DNA of 64,000 bases from Amycolatopsis saalfeldensis (GCF_900110575.1 NZ_FOEF01000011.1:225740-289739); one strand, 5' to 3'; shown: positions 42,657 through 50,982, numbered from the stretch's first letter. A program made the numbers and translations. Notes: generated by a model from the sequence alone, not told the origin.

Positions 42657-42668
42657 TACGGTGGACCC
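42657..42668 (+). promoter_or_regulatory. -10 box of a probable leaderless promoter
   Basis: TACGGT is followed by exactly 6 bases and the ATG of the DUF2342 gene; there is no ribosome site. The same TACGGT-GG arrangement precedes the SDR gene at 11415. Confidence 0.6.
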
Positions 42669-44177
42669 ATGAGCAAACCCCCGTTCGGTTTCGGACCGCC
42701 CGATCCCGACAGACGAGGCGACAACGACCCCTCGGAGCAGCCGACCGGCCCCGAGGCCTTCAATCAGCTCGGTCAGATGCTGAGCCAGCTGGGCCAGATG
42801 CTCAGCCAGGCGGGCACATCGAGCGGGCCGGTCAACTACGACCTGGCAAAGCAGATCGCCCTGCAGAACCTGAGCGGCAGCGACGACGGCAAGATCGGGT
42901 TCTCGTCGTCCGGCGCTTCCGGGGACTCCTCCACTGCCGTGCGCGACGCCGCGCACCTGGCCGAGCTGTGGCTCGACGCGGCGACGATCCTGCCCGCGGG
43001 CGCGACGAGCACCGTCGCGTGGTCCGCGCGCGCCTGGGTGGAGAAGACGCTGCCCACGTGGCAGCGGCTCTGCGACCCGGTCGCGCAGCAGGTGTCCGGA
43101 GCGTGGATGCAGGCGCTGCCCGAGGAGGCCAAGCAGGCCGCCGGGCCGCTGCTGTCCATGATGGGCCAGATGGGCGGGATGGCCTTCGGCTCCCAGCTCG
43201 GCAACGCACTGGCGCAGCTCGCCCAGGAGGTGCTGACGTCCACGGAGGTCGGCCTGCCGCTGGGCCCGGCCGCGACGTCCGCGCTGCTGCCGGCCAACAT
43301 CGAGAAGTTCACCGAGGGCCTGGAGCTGCCGAGCAGCGAGGTGCTCGTGTTCCTCGCCGCGCGTGAAGCCGCGCACCAGCGCCTGTTCGCGCACGTGCCG
43401 TGGCTGCGCCAGCGGCTGCTGGCCACTGTGGAGGAATTCGCCCGCGGGATCACTGTGGACACTTCGGCGCTCGAATCGCTGGCCGGCCAGATCGACCCGG
43501 CCAACCCGGCGAGCATCGAGGAGGCCATGTCCTCGGGCCTGCTGGAACCGCAGACCACGCCCGAGCAGCAGTCCGCGTTGAAGCGGCTGGAGACGATGCT
43601 GGCGCTGGTCGAGGGCTGGGTGGACGTCGTGGTCGCCGAGGCGATCGGCGACCGCCTGCCGGGCGCCGAAGCCCTGCGCGAAACGCTGCGCCGCCGCCGC
43701 GCGACGGGCGGCCCCGCCGAGCAGACCTTCGCCACCCTCGTCGGCCTGGAGCTGCGCCCCCGCCGCATGCGCGCGGCGTCTTCCCTGTGGAAGCTCGTGG
43801 GCGACCGCCACGGCATCGACAAGCGCGACGGCCTCTGGTCCCACCCGGACCTCATGCCGACCGCCGAGGACCTCGACGAGCCCCTGGACTTCGCCGACCG
43901 TCTCGCCGACCCGGCCACCCTCCCGGACGACCTGGACCCGATCGCGGAGCTGGAGCGCACGGAACGCCGGGAGCAGGAAGCCCGCGACCGCGCGAACCCC
44001 TCGGCCCCGGCTGCCCCGTCGGACGCGCCGTCCTCGGGGGACACTGCCTCGGATCCGGGCCCGTCGGACAAGGACCAGTCTTCGGATTCCGGCTCCGGCT
44101 CAGATTCCGGCTCAGATTCCGGCTCCGGCTCCGGCTCCGATGCAGGCAAGGACGAGGGCACCAGCCCCTCGAACTGA
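42669..44177 (+). CDS. DUF2342 zinc-dependent hydrolase/metalloprotease-like protein
   Basis: Five hundred two residues. Opening MSKPPFGFGPPDPD is typical, followed by Gln/Leu-rich helices (LGQMLSQLGQMLSQAG), and the family core FLAAREAAHQRLFAHVPWLR (residues 237-257) with an ExxH element instead of full HExxH, and WVDVVVAEA later. The last 60 residues are an acidic Ser/Gly/Asp repeat (SDSGSGSDSGSD), probably disordered. M. tuberculosis counterpart: Rv3195. It is divergent from the PDZ protease, and the two may act on the same envelope process. Enzymatic activity is inferred only. Confidence 0.9.
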   Translation: MSKPPFGFGPPDPDRRGDNDPSEQPTGPEAFNQLGQMLSQLGQMLSQAGTSSGPVNYDLAKQIALQNLSGSDDGKIGFSSSGASGDSSTAVRDAAHLAELWLDAATILPAGATSTVAWSARAWVEKTLPTWQRLCDPVAQQVSGAWMQALPEEAKQAAGPLLSMMGQMGGMAFGSQLGNALAQLAQEVLTSTEVGLPLGPAATSALLPANIEKFTEGLELPSSEVLVFLAAREAAHQRLFAHVPWLRQRLLATVEEFARGITVDTSALESLAGQIDPANPASIEEAMSSGLLEPQTTPEQQSALKRLETMLALVEGWVDVVVAEAIGDRLPGAEALRETLRRRRATGGPAEQTFATLVGLELRPRRMRAASSLWKLVGDRHGIDKRDGLWSHPDLMPTAEDLDEPLDFADRLADPATLPDDLDPIAELERTERREQEARDRANPSAPAAPSDAPSSGDTASDPGPSDKDQSSDSGSGSDSGSDSGSGSGSDAGKDEGTSPSN

Positions 44178-44691
44178 CCAACCCCCGACTGACCACCCCG
44201 ATCCGCCGCTTCGCCACCCGGCCAAGCGGCGGATCGTCCGTTTCAGGTCCAATCAGGACAGTCAAGCCAGGTCTGGCAAGCCAAGCCCGCTCGGTCCGGG
44301 CCAGGCCTGAGTCATGCCCTCGCCGCCACCGCGCGCCCAACCCACCGCGCATCCAACCGCCGCGCCCAACCACTGGGCACCCAACCCATCGCGCACCCAG
44401 CCACCGCGCTCAACTAGTGGGCCCCAACCACCGCGCCCAACCAGTGGCACCCAACCGCCGCGCGCCAACCACCGGGCACCCAACCACCAAGCACCCAACC
44501 ACCGGGCACCCAACCGCCACGTACCCAACCACCGGGCACCCAGCCACGCCGCGCGGTCGGCCGCCAGGCATATCCCTCAAGGCTCGGCCATCAGCGAGCC
44601 CCTCACCGCCCAGCGCTCCGCGCACACGAAGCACAGCAGCAGCAAGGGAACCCGGCAGCAGCACCTCACTCGATCGTCGCTCAATCGTCGC
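44178..44691. repeat. 15-16 bp tandem repeats in a gene-free region
   Basis: From about 44330 to 44560 the unit CCAACCACCGGGCACC and close variants recur roughly a dozen times (clearest at 44465-44545). All frames are open and Pro/His/Asn-rich, but none has a ribosome site, so this is judged non-coding. The rest of the 514 bases shows nothing further. It lies between convergent DUF2342 and YgjP-like genes. Confidence 0.8.
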
Positions 44692-45267
44692 TCAATCGTC
44701 CGTGGAGATCCCCCAGCTTGCCGCCGCGGACAGCCCTTCCAGGTAGCCCATGGCCCGCTCGGTCTTCGGGTAGCGGTTGACGAGCGCCCAGAACGCCGCG
44801 TCGTGCCCCGGCTCGCGGAGGTGGGCCAGCTCGTGGACCAGGACGTAGTCCAGGACCCACGGCGGGACCCGCCGTAGCCGGTCGCTCACGCGGATCGTGG
44901 CGTCGACCGGTGTGCAGGACGCCCAGCGCGTGCGCATGGGCGGCACCCAGCGCACGCTCGCGGGCAGCGCCTTGCCGTCGAGATACCTCGACGCCAGCAC
45001 GGCGCACCGTGCCAGCAGCGCTTCGTCCGACGCCTTCGGCGGCGCCGCCTTCTTGGGCTCGGAGCGCTGGAGCTTGCGCTCCATCTCCGCGACCCAGTGC
45101 CTCTCTTCCGCACGTGTCATCCGCGCCGGGATGAGCACGACGAGGGTGTCGTCGTTCCAGTACGCGGTGACCGTGCGGTGCCGACGCTGGCTGCGCCGCA
45201 CCTCGACCTTGTGTTCATGAGTGTCCGATGGGGGGATCACTGCCCCCCGGCCCCGCAGCGAGGGCAT
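44692..45267 (-). CDS. YgjP/WLM-type M48 metallopeptidase
   Basis: A 191-residue protein. The zinc motif HELAH is in YVLVHELAHLREPGHDAAFW, with the downstream His and the RWASCTP segment before it, as in the YgjP-like (DUF45) metallopeptidases. ATG 45267 was chosen because the residues before it (a 69-residue extension of the open frame) overlap the divergent gene and are not protein-like. It is divergent from the ThiF-like gene. Function in the cell unknown. Confidence 0.88.
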   Translation of the reverse strand: MPSLRGRGAVIPPSDTHEHKVEVRRSQRRHRTVTAYWNDDTLVVLIPARMTRAEERHWVAEMERKLQRSEPKKAAPPKASDEALLARCAVLASRYLDGKALPASVRWVPPMRTRWASCTPVDATIRVSDRLRRVPPWVLDYVLVHELAHLREPGHDAAFWALVNRYPKTERAMGYLEGLSAAASWGISTDD

Positions 45268-45341
45268 CCGTGCTTCGACCACTCGACAACGGTAAGGCCA
45301 GCCACCGACAACTCCGAGAGCCGAAAGGTCACAGCCCTGAG

Positions 45342-45371
45342 TTGTCCACAACTGGGCGTGCCTGTGGACAA
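45342..45371. promoter_or_regulatory. Inverted pair of DnaA-box sequences
   Basis: TTGTCCACA (45342-45350, plus) and TGTGGACAA (45363-45371) face each other 12 bases apart. TTGTCCACA is the preferred DnaA box of high-GC actinobacteria. They lie between the divergent YgjP-like and ThiF-like genes. Confidence 0.6.
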
Positions 45372-45421
45372 CTGGCTTTTCCGGCCCGGTTCGCCGCGGC
45401 TCGGGTGTCAAGCTGGCGGGC

Positions 45422-46465
45422 ATGATCCTGTCTGCCGTTCCGCCACCGGATGTCCTGCTGCCGGCGTACCCCACGCTGCTCCCCGGGCTTCACCTGCTCG
45501 AACGCGGCGAAGGCGAGGTCCAGCTCGGCCTCGACCCCCGCCACGGCGTGGTGGTGTCCGGGCTGGCGCCGAACGTCGTCGAGCGCGTCCGCGGGCTCGA
45601 CGGCAAGCGCGGCCTCGAGGCGATCCTGCTCGCCGAGAGCGAACACCGTGACCAGCTCCGGCTCCTGCTCAAGCAGCTGACGGCGTTGGGCCTCGTCACG
45701 GAGGCTCCCAGCCACGCCGCGCGACGAGTCGAGACCGGTCTGTGGTCGCTGCGCGCCCGCCACCACCAGACCGCGCTGACCGAGCGAAGGCGGCACGCCA
45801 TCGTCACCATCCGGGGCGAAGGACGGCTGGCCGTCGCCATCGCCCTGCTGCTCGCGAACGCCGGTGTCGGGCACATCGACCTGCGGATGAAGGGCACGGT
45901 GACCGAATCCGACCTCGGCTCCGGGCTCACTGCCGCCGAACTCGGCCTGCCCCGTCGCCGGGCGCTCGCCGACGTCCTCGCGCGGGTCGCCCCGGACGTG
46001 GTGACGACCCGCAACCACAGCGGCCGCGCGCCCGACCTCGTCCTGCTGACCGACGCCGTCGTCCCGCCGCCGGAGGAGGTCGCGGAGCTCATGGAGGGCG
46101 GCGTCACCCATCTGGCCGCCCGGGTCCGCGACGGCACCGGCATCGTCGGCCCGCTGGTCGTGCCCGGCCGAAGTGCCTGCCTGCACTGCTGCGACCTGCA
46201 CCGGACGGACCTGGACCCGTCGTGGCCGCGGGTCGCGAGCCAGCTCGTCGGGTTCGTCCAGCGTCCCGACCTCGGAGCGGTCCAGTCCTGCGCGGCGCTG
46301 GCCGTCGCGCAGGCGATGCGGGTGCTGTCGCCGAGCCTCGCGCGGCCGCCGACCTGGAACACCACGCTGGAGCTCGACGCCTTCGAGGGCCGCCTGCGCC
46401 ACCGTTACTGGGAGCCACATCCGGACTGCAGCTGTGGCGCTCCGTGCGTACTGCAGGAGACGTAG
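45422..46465 (+). CDS. ThiF/E1-like protein with a cysteine zinc site
   Basis: Three hundred forty-seven residues. The N-terminal 100 residues resemble peptide-recognition domains of RiPP-type cyclodehydratase partners (LLPGLHLLERGEGEVQLGLDP). A degenerate E1/ThiF Rossmann region follows (VTIRGEGRLAVAIALLLANAGVGHIDLRM), lacking a clear ATP-binding Asp pair. The C-terminal half has CLHCCDLHR near 253 and DCSCGAPC near 336, a likely zinc site. M. tuberculosis has a related gene at the same place (Rv3196 region). No precursor peptide or YcaO is near. Possibly an inactive scaffold version of a TOMM leader-binding protein. Confidence 0.8.
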   Translation: MILSAVPPPDVLLPAYPTLLPGLHLLERGEGEVQLGLDPRHGVVVSGLAPNVVERVRGLDGKRGLEAILLAESEHRDQLRLLLKQLTALGLVTEAPSHAARRVETGLWSLRARHHQTALTERRRHAIVTIRGEGRLAVAIALLLANAGVGHIDLRMKGTVTESDLGSGLTAAELGLPRRRALADVLARVAPDVVTTRNHSGRAPDLVLLTDAVVPPPEEVAELMEGGVTHLAARVRDGTGIVGPLVVPGRSACLHCCDLHRTDLDPSWPRVASQLVGFVQRPDLGAVQSCAALAVAQAMRVLSPSLARPPTWNTTLELDAFEGRLRHRYWEPHPDCSCGAPCVLQET

Positions 46466-46524
46466 CCCACAGACACGACGTCAACAGGCTGCGGCAGTCC
46501 TCTCGACCAGGGCAGAATCGCAGT

Positions 46525-47868
46525 GTGACCGACTTCCGCGACCGCCCAGGAGACCGCGAATCCGCTTTGCCACGCCGAGGTGCCGCGCGCACCGCGAAGC
46601 TGGCCAGTCTCCCGCTGGGGATTGCCGGACGCGCCGTGGGCGGGTGGGGGAAGCGTCTCGCGGGACAGAGCGCGGAACAGGTCAGCGCCACGTTGTCGGC
46701 GAAAGCCGCCGAGCAGCTGTTCGAGGTGCTGGGCTCGCTCAAGGGCGGCGCGATGAAGTTCGGCCAGGCGCTGAGCGTGTTCGAGGCCGCGGTGCCCGAC
46801 GACATGGCCAAGCCGTACCGCGAAGCGCTGACCAAGCTTCAGACGGCCGCGCCGCCGATGTCCGCGAAGCAGACCCATCGGGTGCTCGCGGAGCAGCTGG
46901 GGCGGTCGTGGGAGGGCCGCTTCGCGCACTTCGACGACGAGCCGGCCGCGTCCGCCAGCATCGGCCAGGTCCACCGCGCGACCTGGCACGACGGCCGCGA
47001 GGTCGCGGTCAAGGTCCAGTACCCGGGCGCCGACGAAGCCCTGCGCAGCGACCTGCGGCAGCTGCAGCGGTTCAGCAGGCTGTTCCAGGCGTTCGTGCCC
47101 GGCACCGACGTCAAACCGCTGCTGGCCGAGCTGGCCGAGCGGATGGACGAGGAGCTCGACTACCTCGCGGAGGCCGATCACCAGCGCGCCTTCGTGAAGG
47201 CGTTCGAGGGTGATCCGGCGTTCCTCATCCCACGCGTCGTGGCCAGCGCGCCGAAGGTCGTGGTGAGCGAATGGGTGACCGGGACCCCGCTGTCCCGCGT
47301 GATCGCGGACGGGGACCAGGAGACCCGCAATCTCGCCGGCCGGCTGCTCACGGAGTTCCACTACTCGTCGCCGGCGCGGGCGCACCTGCTGCACTCCGAC
47401 CCACACCCGGGCAACTTCATGCTCACCGACGACGGCCGCCTCTGCGTGATGGACTTCGGCGGCGTCTCGAAGCTGCCCGACGGCATCCCCCGTCACCTCG
47501 GCGAGATCACGCGCCTCGCCCTCGACGGCCAGTCCGACGACCTCATGCGCCTGCTGCGCGAAAACCGCTTCATCCGCAAGGACTCGGACCTCACCGCCGA
47601 GGAGGTGCTGGCCTACTTGTCACCGTTCACGGAGCCGCTGGCCACGCCGACGTTCCACTTCACGCGCCGCTGGATGCAGCGGCAGGCGGGGCGGGTCGGC
47701 GACTCCCGCGGCAACGACTTCCACGTCGGCCGCTCGCTGAACCTGCCGCCGGAGTACCTGATGATCCACCGGGTCACCGCGGGGTCCACGGGAATCCTCT
47801 GCCAGCTCGACGCCGAGATCCCGGCGCGGGGCATCGTGGAGCGCTGGCAGCCCGGTTTCGCCGGCTGA
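46525..47868 (+). CDS. AarF/ABC1/UbiB family kinase-like protein
   Basis: A 447-residue ABC1 atypical kinase. The family KxGQ motif is GGAMKFGQALSVFE near 75, the AxASIGQVHRA loop near 148 replaces the glycine loop, the Lys is in VAVKVQYPG, the catalytic HSDPHPGNF near 292 and the metal-binding VMDFGG near 310. M. tuberculosis Rv3197 lies at the same place, just upstream of whiB7. CAGAAT lies 6 bases before GTG 46525, the leaderless pattern. Family members act on quinone or lipid metabolism; Rv3197 has been linked to macrolide tolerance through WhiB7. Confidence 0.93.
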   Translation: MTDFRDRPGDRESALPRRGAARTAKLASLPLGIAGRAVGGWGKRLAGQSAEQVSATLSAKAAEQLFEVLGSLKGGAMKFGQALSVFEAAVPDDMAKPYREALTKLQTAAPPMSAKQTHRVLAEQLGRSWEGRFAHFDDEPAASASIGQVHRATWHDGREVAVKVQYPGADEALRSDLRQLQRFSRLFQAFVPGTDVKPLLAELAERMDEELDYLAEADHQRAFVKAFEGDPAFLIPRVVASAPKVVVSEWVTGTPLSRVIADGDQETRNLAGRLLTEFHYSSPARAHLLHSDPHPGNFMLTDDGRLCVMDFGGVSKLPDGIPRHLGEITRLALDGQSDDLMRLLRENRFIRKDSDLTAEEVLAYLSPFTEPLATPTFHFTRRWMQRQAGRVGDSRGNDFHVGRSLNLPPEYLMIHRVTAGSTGILCQLDAEIPARGIVERWQPGFAG

Positions 47869-47869
47869 G

Positions 47870-47920
47870 TTGTCCACAGGCTGAGGCGGATGAGGGGCGG
47901 CTCGGCCGGAGTTGTCCACA
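47870..47920 (+). promoter_or_regulatory. Two DnaA-box sequences after the AarF gene
   Basis: TTGTCCACA at 47870-47878 and again at 47912-47920, same orientation, 42 bases apart, in the gap before the AbiEi-like gene. Together with the pair at 45342-45371 these make four perfect boxes, all intergenic, in 2.6 kb. Confidence 0.6.
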
Positions 47921-47970
47921 GATCGCCGGGAGTGGTTCCACCCGGATGGCCGAGCGGTCATGATCGATGC

Positions 47971-48906
47971 ATGGCGACTACTGAAAGCGCAGAACCGCTC
48001 GCGCTCAGTGACACCGTCTGCGGTGTGCTGACGAGCAGGCAGCTACGCGATGTCGGGGTCTCCGCGCGAAGAGCCGCGCGGTTGTCCGGTCCCGGCGGCC
48101 CGTGGCGAAGGCTGTACCCGGGCGTGTTCCTGCTGCACGACACCCCGCCGACCCGGCGTCAGCTGCTGCACGCGGCGATCAGCCGGCACGGCCACGAGGC
48201 GGTGATCACGGGGGCGGACGCGCTTCGCGCCCATGGCGTCCACTGCCCGCTGACAGACCAGATCCACTTGCTGATCCCGCACTATCGGCGGCTCGCGCCC
48301 GACGCAGGCGTGCTGACCTGCCGCACGGGCCGGATGCCCGAGCCGGTGATGACCGACGGGCTGCCCTTCGCCCCGGTCGCGCGCGCTGCCCTGGATCTCG
48401 CGCGCCGGGAGCCGGACTCGGCCGCCGTCGAGCAACTGGTGACGCTGCCGCTGTACTGGGGCCTGGCCGATCGCGCGGAGCTGCTGGCCGAGCTGGACGC
48501 GGGCAACCAGCGCGGCTCGGCGACCGTCCGCACCATCCTGCGCGGCCTCGACGAGCGAGACACGTTCGCCCATGGGCTGGCCGTGAAGGCACTCCGCAGC
48601 ACTCCCCTGCCGGCGCCAATGTGGAACGTCGCCGTCTGCGACCGACGCGGCCGCCGCATCGGCACCGCCGATGCCTGGTGGGACGAGGTGGGCCTCGCCT
48701 GGCGCTACCTGACCGGCGTGGGCGTCGGCGACTTCACGCACCTGGCCCTGACGGCGACCGGCACCGTGCTGGTCCGCTGCACCACCCAGCAGCTGCTGGA
48801 CAACCCCGACGAGGTCGGCCGCGAACTGATCCGCGCCTACACGCAGGCTGCGCGCACGCCACGGCCGAAAGTCCGCGCGGTGCACGAGGTCGGGACAGCG
48901 GCGTGA
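47971..48906 (+). CDS. AbiEi-antitoxin-type DNA-binding protein
   Basis: Three hundred eleven residues. The N-terminal segment SDTVCGVLTSRQLRDVGVSARRAARL and RLYPGVFLLHDTPPTRRQLLHAAI form the wHTH of AbiEi-type (type IV) antitoxins, followed by a long C-terminal domain resembling Vsr/DUF559 nuclease fold remnants (RRIGTADAWWDEVGLAWRYLT). Such solo proteins without the AbiEii toxin are abundant in actinobacteria; no toxin gene is adjacent. CATGAT ends 6 bases before ATG 47971. Role unknown. Confidence 0.8.
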   Translation: MATTESAEPLALSDTVCGVLTSRQLRDVGVSARRAARLSGPGGPWRRLYPGVFLLHDTPPTRRQLLHAAISRHGHEAVITGADALRAHGVHCPLTDQIHLLIPHYRRLAPDAGVLTCRTGRMPEPVMTDGLPFAPVARAALDLARREPDSAAVEQLVTLPLYWGLADRAELLAELDAGNQRGSATVRTILRGLDERDTFAHGLAVKALRSTPLPAPMWNVAVCDRRGRRIGTADAWWDEVGLAWRYLTGVGVGDFTHLALTATGTVLVRCTTQQLLDNPDEVGRELIRAYTQAARTPRPKVRAVHEVGTAA

Positions 48907-48951
48907 GAACGCTTCTCGCGGCGTGGTGCCCATCGCGGCGATCCGCGGCGG

Positions 48952-49134
48952 TTACCAGTACTCGTCGGGGAGTTTGGCCTCGATATCGCGGACGTGGTCA
49001 CGCGCGCAGCTCGGGCACAGCCAGCGCTCTCGGCCGTCTTCTCTGGTGGAGACCCAGGACAGGGTGGCCAGCGAGTCCCGCTCGGCCGAACGGGCGCGGC
49101 CGCAGCGAGAGCAGGTGGCCTCCGGCGCCGTCAC
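48952..49134 (-). CDS. Small zinc-ribbon protein
   Basis: Sixty residues with two CxxC pairs, CSRCGRARSAERD at residues 8-11 and WLCPSCARDHVRDIEAKL near 40, that should bind one zinc. It ends with the acidic-aromatic PDEYW. GTG 49134 overlaps the methyltransferase stop (GTGA). Small proteins of this type occur widely in actinobacteria without a known function; coupling to a methyltransferase is the only hint. Confidence 0.8.
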   Translation of the reverse strand: MTAPEATCSRCGRARSAERDSLATLSWVSTREDGRERWLCPSCARDHVRDIEAKLPDEYW

Positions 49135-50051
49135 GGCCGACGTCCACAGTGGACGGTTTTGGCGCCGAGCAGGTAGAGATCCCGGCGGCCGCCGACGAAG
49201 TGGGGACCGGCCGGGTCGAGGAGGGCGTCGACGGTCGCGCGGTCCTCGGCGGCGAGCTGGTCACCGACGAACTCGCGCAGGCGGTCGATGCGGTTGACCA
49301 CGTAGTCCACGAGCGAGTCCGGGCCCGGCGAAGGGTGGTGGACGAGCACGCCGAAGGAATCGACCTCGGTGAGCCCCGCCCGGTCCAGGGCGATGGACCA
49401 GCCGTAGGGCATGGGGACGGCACCGTCGATGCCCTCGCGCATCCCGATGAACCACTCGGCCTGCGCAGCCAGCATCCGGTTCTCCAGGCCCGGCCGGCCG
49501 ACGCCGAGATCCCAAGGCAGGCAACGGAAGTCGAGACCACCCTCGGCGAGCGCGACGAGCCCGCCGGGCTTCGCCACCGCCGCCACCGTCCCGACCGCCG
49601 CCTGCTGGTCCGCCAGGTGGTGCACTACGTGCGAGGCCCAGACGAGGTCCGCCGGCGGCAAGGTGTGCGGCAAGCCCGCGTCAGCGAGATCCCCGAGGAT
49701 CGCGCGTACCTCGACGGGCCCACGCTCTCCCGCGGAGTCCTGCGCCACGTGCTTGTCGGCCTCCGCTTTCACCGTGCGTTCGGCTTCTTCGAGCAACGCC
49801 GGGGTCGCGTCCACGAGAACGACCGTGCCGCCCGAAAGAGCGGCGAGTTCGCGGGCGAAGTGCGTACTCATGCCGCCCGCGCCGCAGCCGAGGTCGACGA
49901 TCGTCGGCCGGGGAGGCAGGGCGGCGACGAGCCGGCGGGCGGCCGTGGTCATCGCGGCGGCGTCGAGGGCGTCGGCGGCACGCAGGTGCGCGAGGCGGTC
50001 CGCCCAGTCGATGTGGTCATGCGTGTGTGCGGGCACGGCTTCATTCAACAC
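49131..50051 (-). CDS. SAM-dependent class I methyltransferase
   Basis: About 306 residues. Motif I IVDLGCGAGGMSTHFA near residue 52, an acidic residue closing motif II (VVLVDATPALLEEAE) and the post-motif LVWASHVVHHLADQ are clear. The GTG at 50051 (LNEAVPAHTHDHIDW) was preferred to a GTG 45 bases upstream, but neither has a good ribosome site, so the start is uncertain. It is followed by the zinc-ribbon gene with a 4-base overlap. It lies downstream of whiB7 and its coupled gene, with a 183-base gap. The substrate is unknown; a resistance role is possible. Confidence 0.85.
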   Translation of the reverse strand: MLNEAVPAHTHDHIDWADRLAHLRAADALDAAAMTTAARRLVAALPPRPTIVDLGCGAGGMSTHFARELAALSGGTVVLVDATPALLEEAERTVKAEADKHVAQDSAGERGPVEVRAILGDLADAGLPHTLPPADLVWASHVVHHLADQQAAVGTVAAVAKPGGLVALAEGGLDFRCLPWDLGVGRPGLENRMLAAQAEWFIGMREGIDGAVPMPYGWSIALDRAGLTEVDSFGVLVHHPSPGPDSLVDYVVNRIDRLREFVGDQLAAEDRATVDALLDPAGPHFVGGRRDLYLLGAKTVHCGRRP

Positions 50052-50234
50052 CCGCAGCGCGCTGCGGCGGCTGCCATCGAGCGGACACGACCCCACCCGA
50101 GCCGTGGTCCGGGAGTGCCCGACGTCGAGCAGAGACGCCTCCGCCCCGACCGCGGGCTGGCTGCGGCCGGGGTGAAAGCGGTGAATACCCGGATGAGCCG
50201 GAGGGCCGGCCGGGTGGACCGGCCCTCCGGCAAC

Positions 50235-50495
50235 TCAACTCGCGTCGCGGTAGCGGTCGGCGCGGCCGGCCGCCCATCGGGCGACACGCGACCAGCGGCG
50301 AACGGCCCTGGCCCGACGCCATGGGCGTTGTACTTCGAACTCATGCTCCAGCTCCCGTATTCGGGCCCTGGACAGTTCTTCGTAAAGCAACATTTCGCTC
50401 GGCTCCTGAATCTTGATCTGCTTGAGTTGCGGATGCGCGCGATCGGTGTCGTTGCGCGCTTCGTAATCCCTGGTGGTGACTGGTTCGACGATCAT
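50235..50495 (-). CDS. Small basic protein translationally coupled to whiB7
   Basis: Eighty-six residues. ATG 50495 overlaps the whiB7 stop (ATGA), so it is translated with WhiB7. The first part is acidic/polar (MIVEPVTTRDYEARNDTDR), the middle is helical (SEMLLYEELSRARIRELEHEFE) and the last 30 residues are very basic (RPWRRARAVRRWSRVARWAAGRADRYRDAS). I do not recognise a family. A basic tail could bind RNA, DNA or a ribosome. Being in the whiB7 operon it should appear under antibiotic stress. Confidence 0.75.
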   Translation of the reverse strand: MIVEPVTTRDYEARNDTDRAHPQLKQIKIQEPSEMLLYEELSRARIRELEHEFEVQRPWRRARAVRRWSRVARWAAGRADRYRDAS

Positions 50496-50851
50496 GCGGC
50501 GGCACTCCGGGCAACGGCGGCGGGCTCGAGAGCGGCGTTCTTGCGCGGGCGCCCACGGGGACGCTTGCGCGCGATCACGACACCGCGCTCGAAGATCTCG
50601 CCACCCCAGACGCCCCACGGCTCACGCCGGGCGAGCGCTCCCGCGAGGCAGGCCTCGCGGACCGGGCAGTCGGTGCAGAGCGCCTTGGCGCGCTCGAGTT
50701 CCGCGGGCGACTCGGCGAACCAGAGGTCCGCGTCACGCGAGCGGCAGGGGAGTTCCAGCTCCGGGGCGGCGATCCCGTCGAGCAGGTCGCCGATGCCGAC
50801 GTCGAACCCGTCGGATACAGCCCCCTCGGCGAGGGCGATGGCCGATGACAT
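50492..50851 (-). CDS. whiB7: Redox-sensing transcriptional regulator WhiB7
   Basis: A 119-residue WhiB protein. Cys36, Cys59, Cys62 and Cys68 bind the [4Fe-4S] cluster; the EPWGVWGG turn (77-84) contacts SigA; the C-terminal RPRGRPRK (97-104) is the AT-hook that distinguishes WhiB7 from other Wbl proteins. ATG 50851 follows AAGGAG at a spacing of 7. It activates its own promoter and intrinsic antibiotic-resistance genes (known for mycobacteria and Streptomyces). The 500-base leader has a WhiB7-type promoter, an ORF and an attenuator. Position between AarF-type kinase and uvrD2 matches M. tuberculosis Rv3197A. Confidence 0.97.
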   Translation of the reverse strand: MSSAIALAEGAVSDGFDVGIGDLLDGIAAPELELPCRSRDADLWFAESPAELERAKALCTDCPVREACLAGALARREPWGVWGGEIFERGVVIARKRPRGRPRKNAALEPAAVARSAAA

Positions 50852-50932
50852 TTCCGTGCTCCTTGTGGTCGAGGCGGTTTTGGTGGGATGGGTGATCGAA
50901 CTGGACAACTTGTTCCTTGCGGTTGTGCAGCC

Positions 50933-50982
50933 AAAAAAACACGAAGGCCGCGGATCCGGTTACCGGTTCCGCGGCCTTCGTG
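50933..50982 (-). terminator. Attenuator terminator in the whiB7 leader
   Basis: Minus strand: CACGAAGGCCGCGGA and its complement form a perfect 15-bp stem with a small inner CCGG hairpin, followed by TTTTTTT (50933-50939). It stands 82 bases before the whiB7 start and 20 bases after the stop of a leader ORF, exactly where an attenuator that responds to slow translation should lie. Confidence 0.93.

Noticed and set aside
44330..44877. Pro/His/Asn-rich protein-coding gene
   Set aside because: All frames are open because of the repeat; no start with a ribosome site and no conserved segment.
45342..47920. Replication origin
   Set aside because: Only four DnaA boxes, spread over 2.6 kb, with no dnaA/dnaN/gyrB genes and no AT-rich unwinding region.
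47971..48906. Type IV toxin-antitoxin pair
   Set aside because: Only the AbiEi-like half is present; neither neighbour looks like an AbiEii nucleotidyltransferase toxin.
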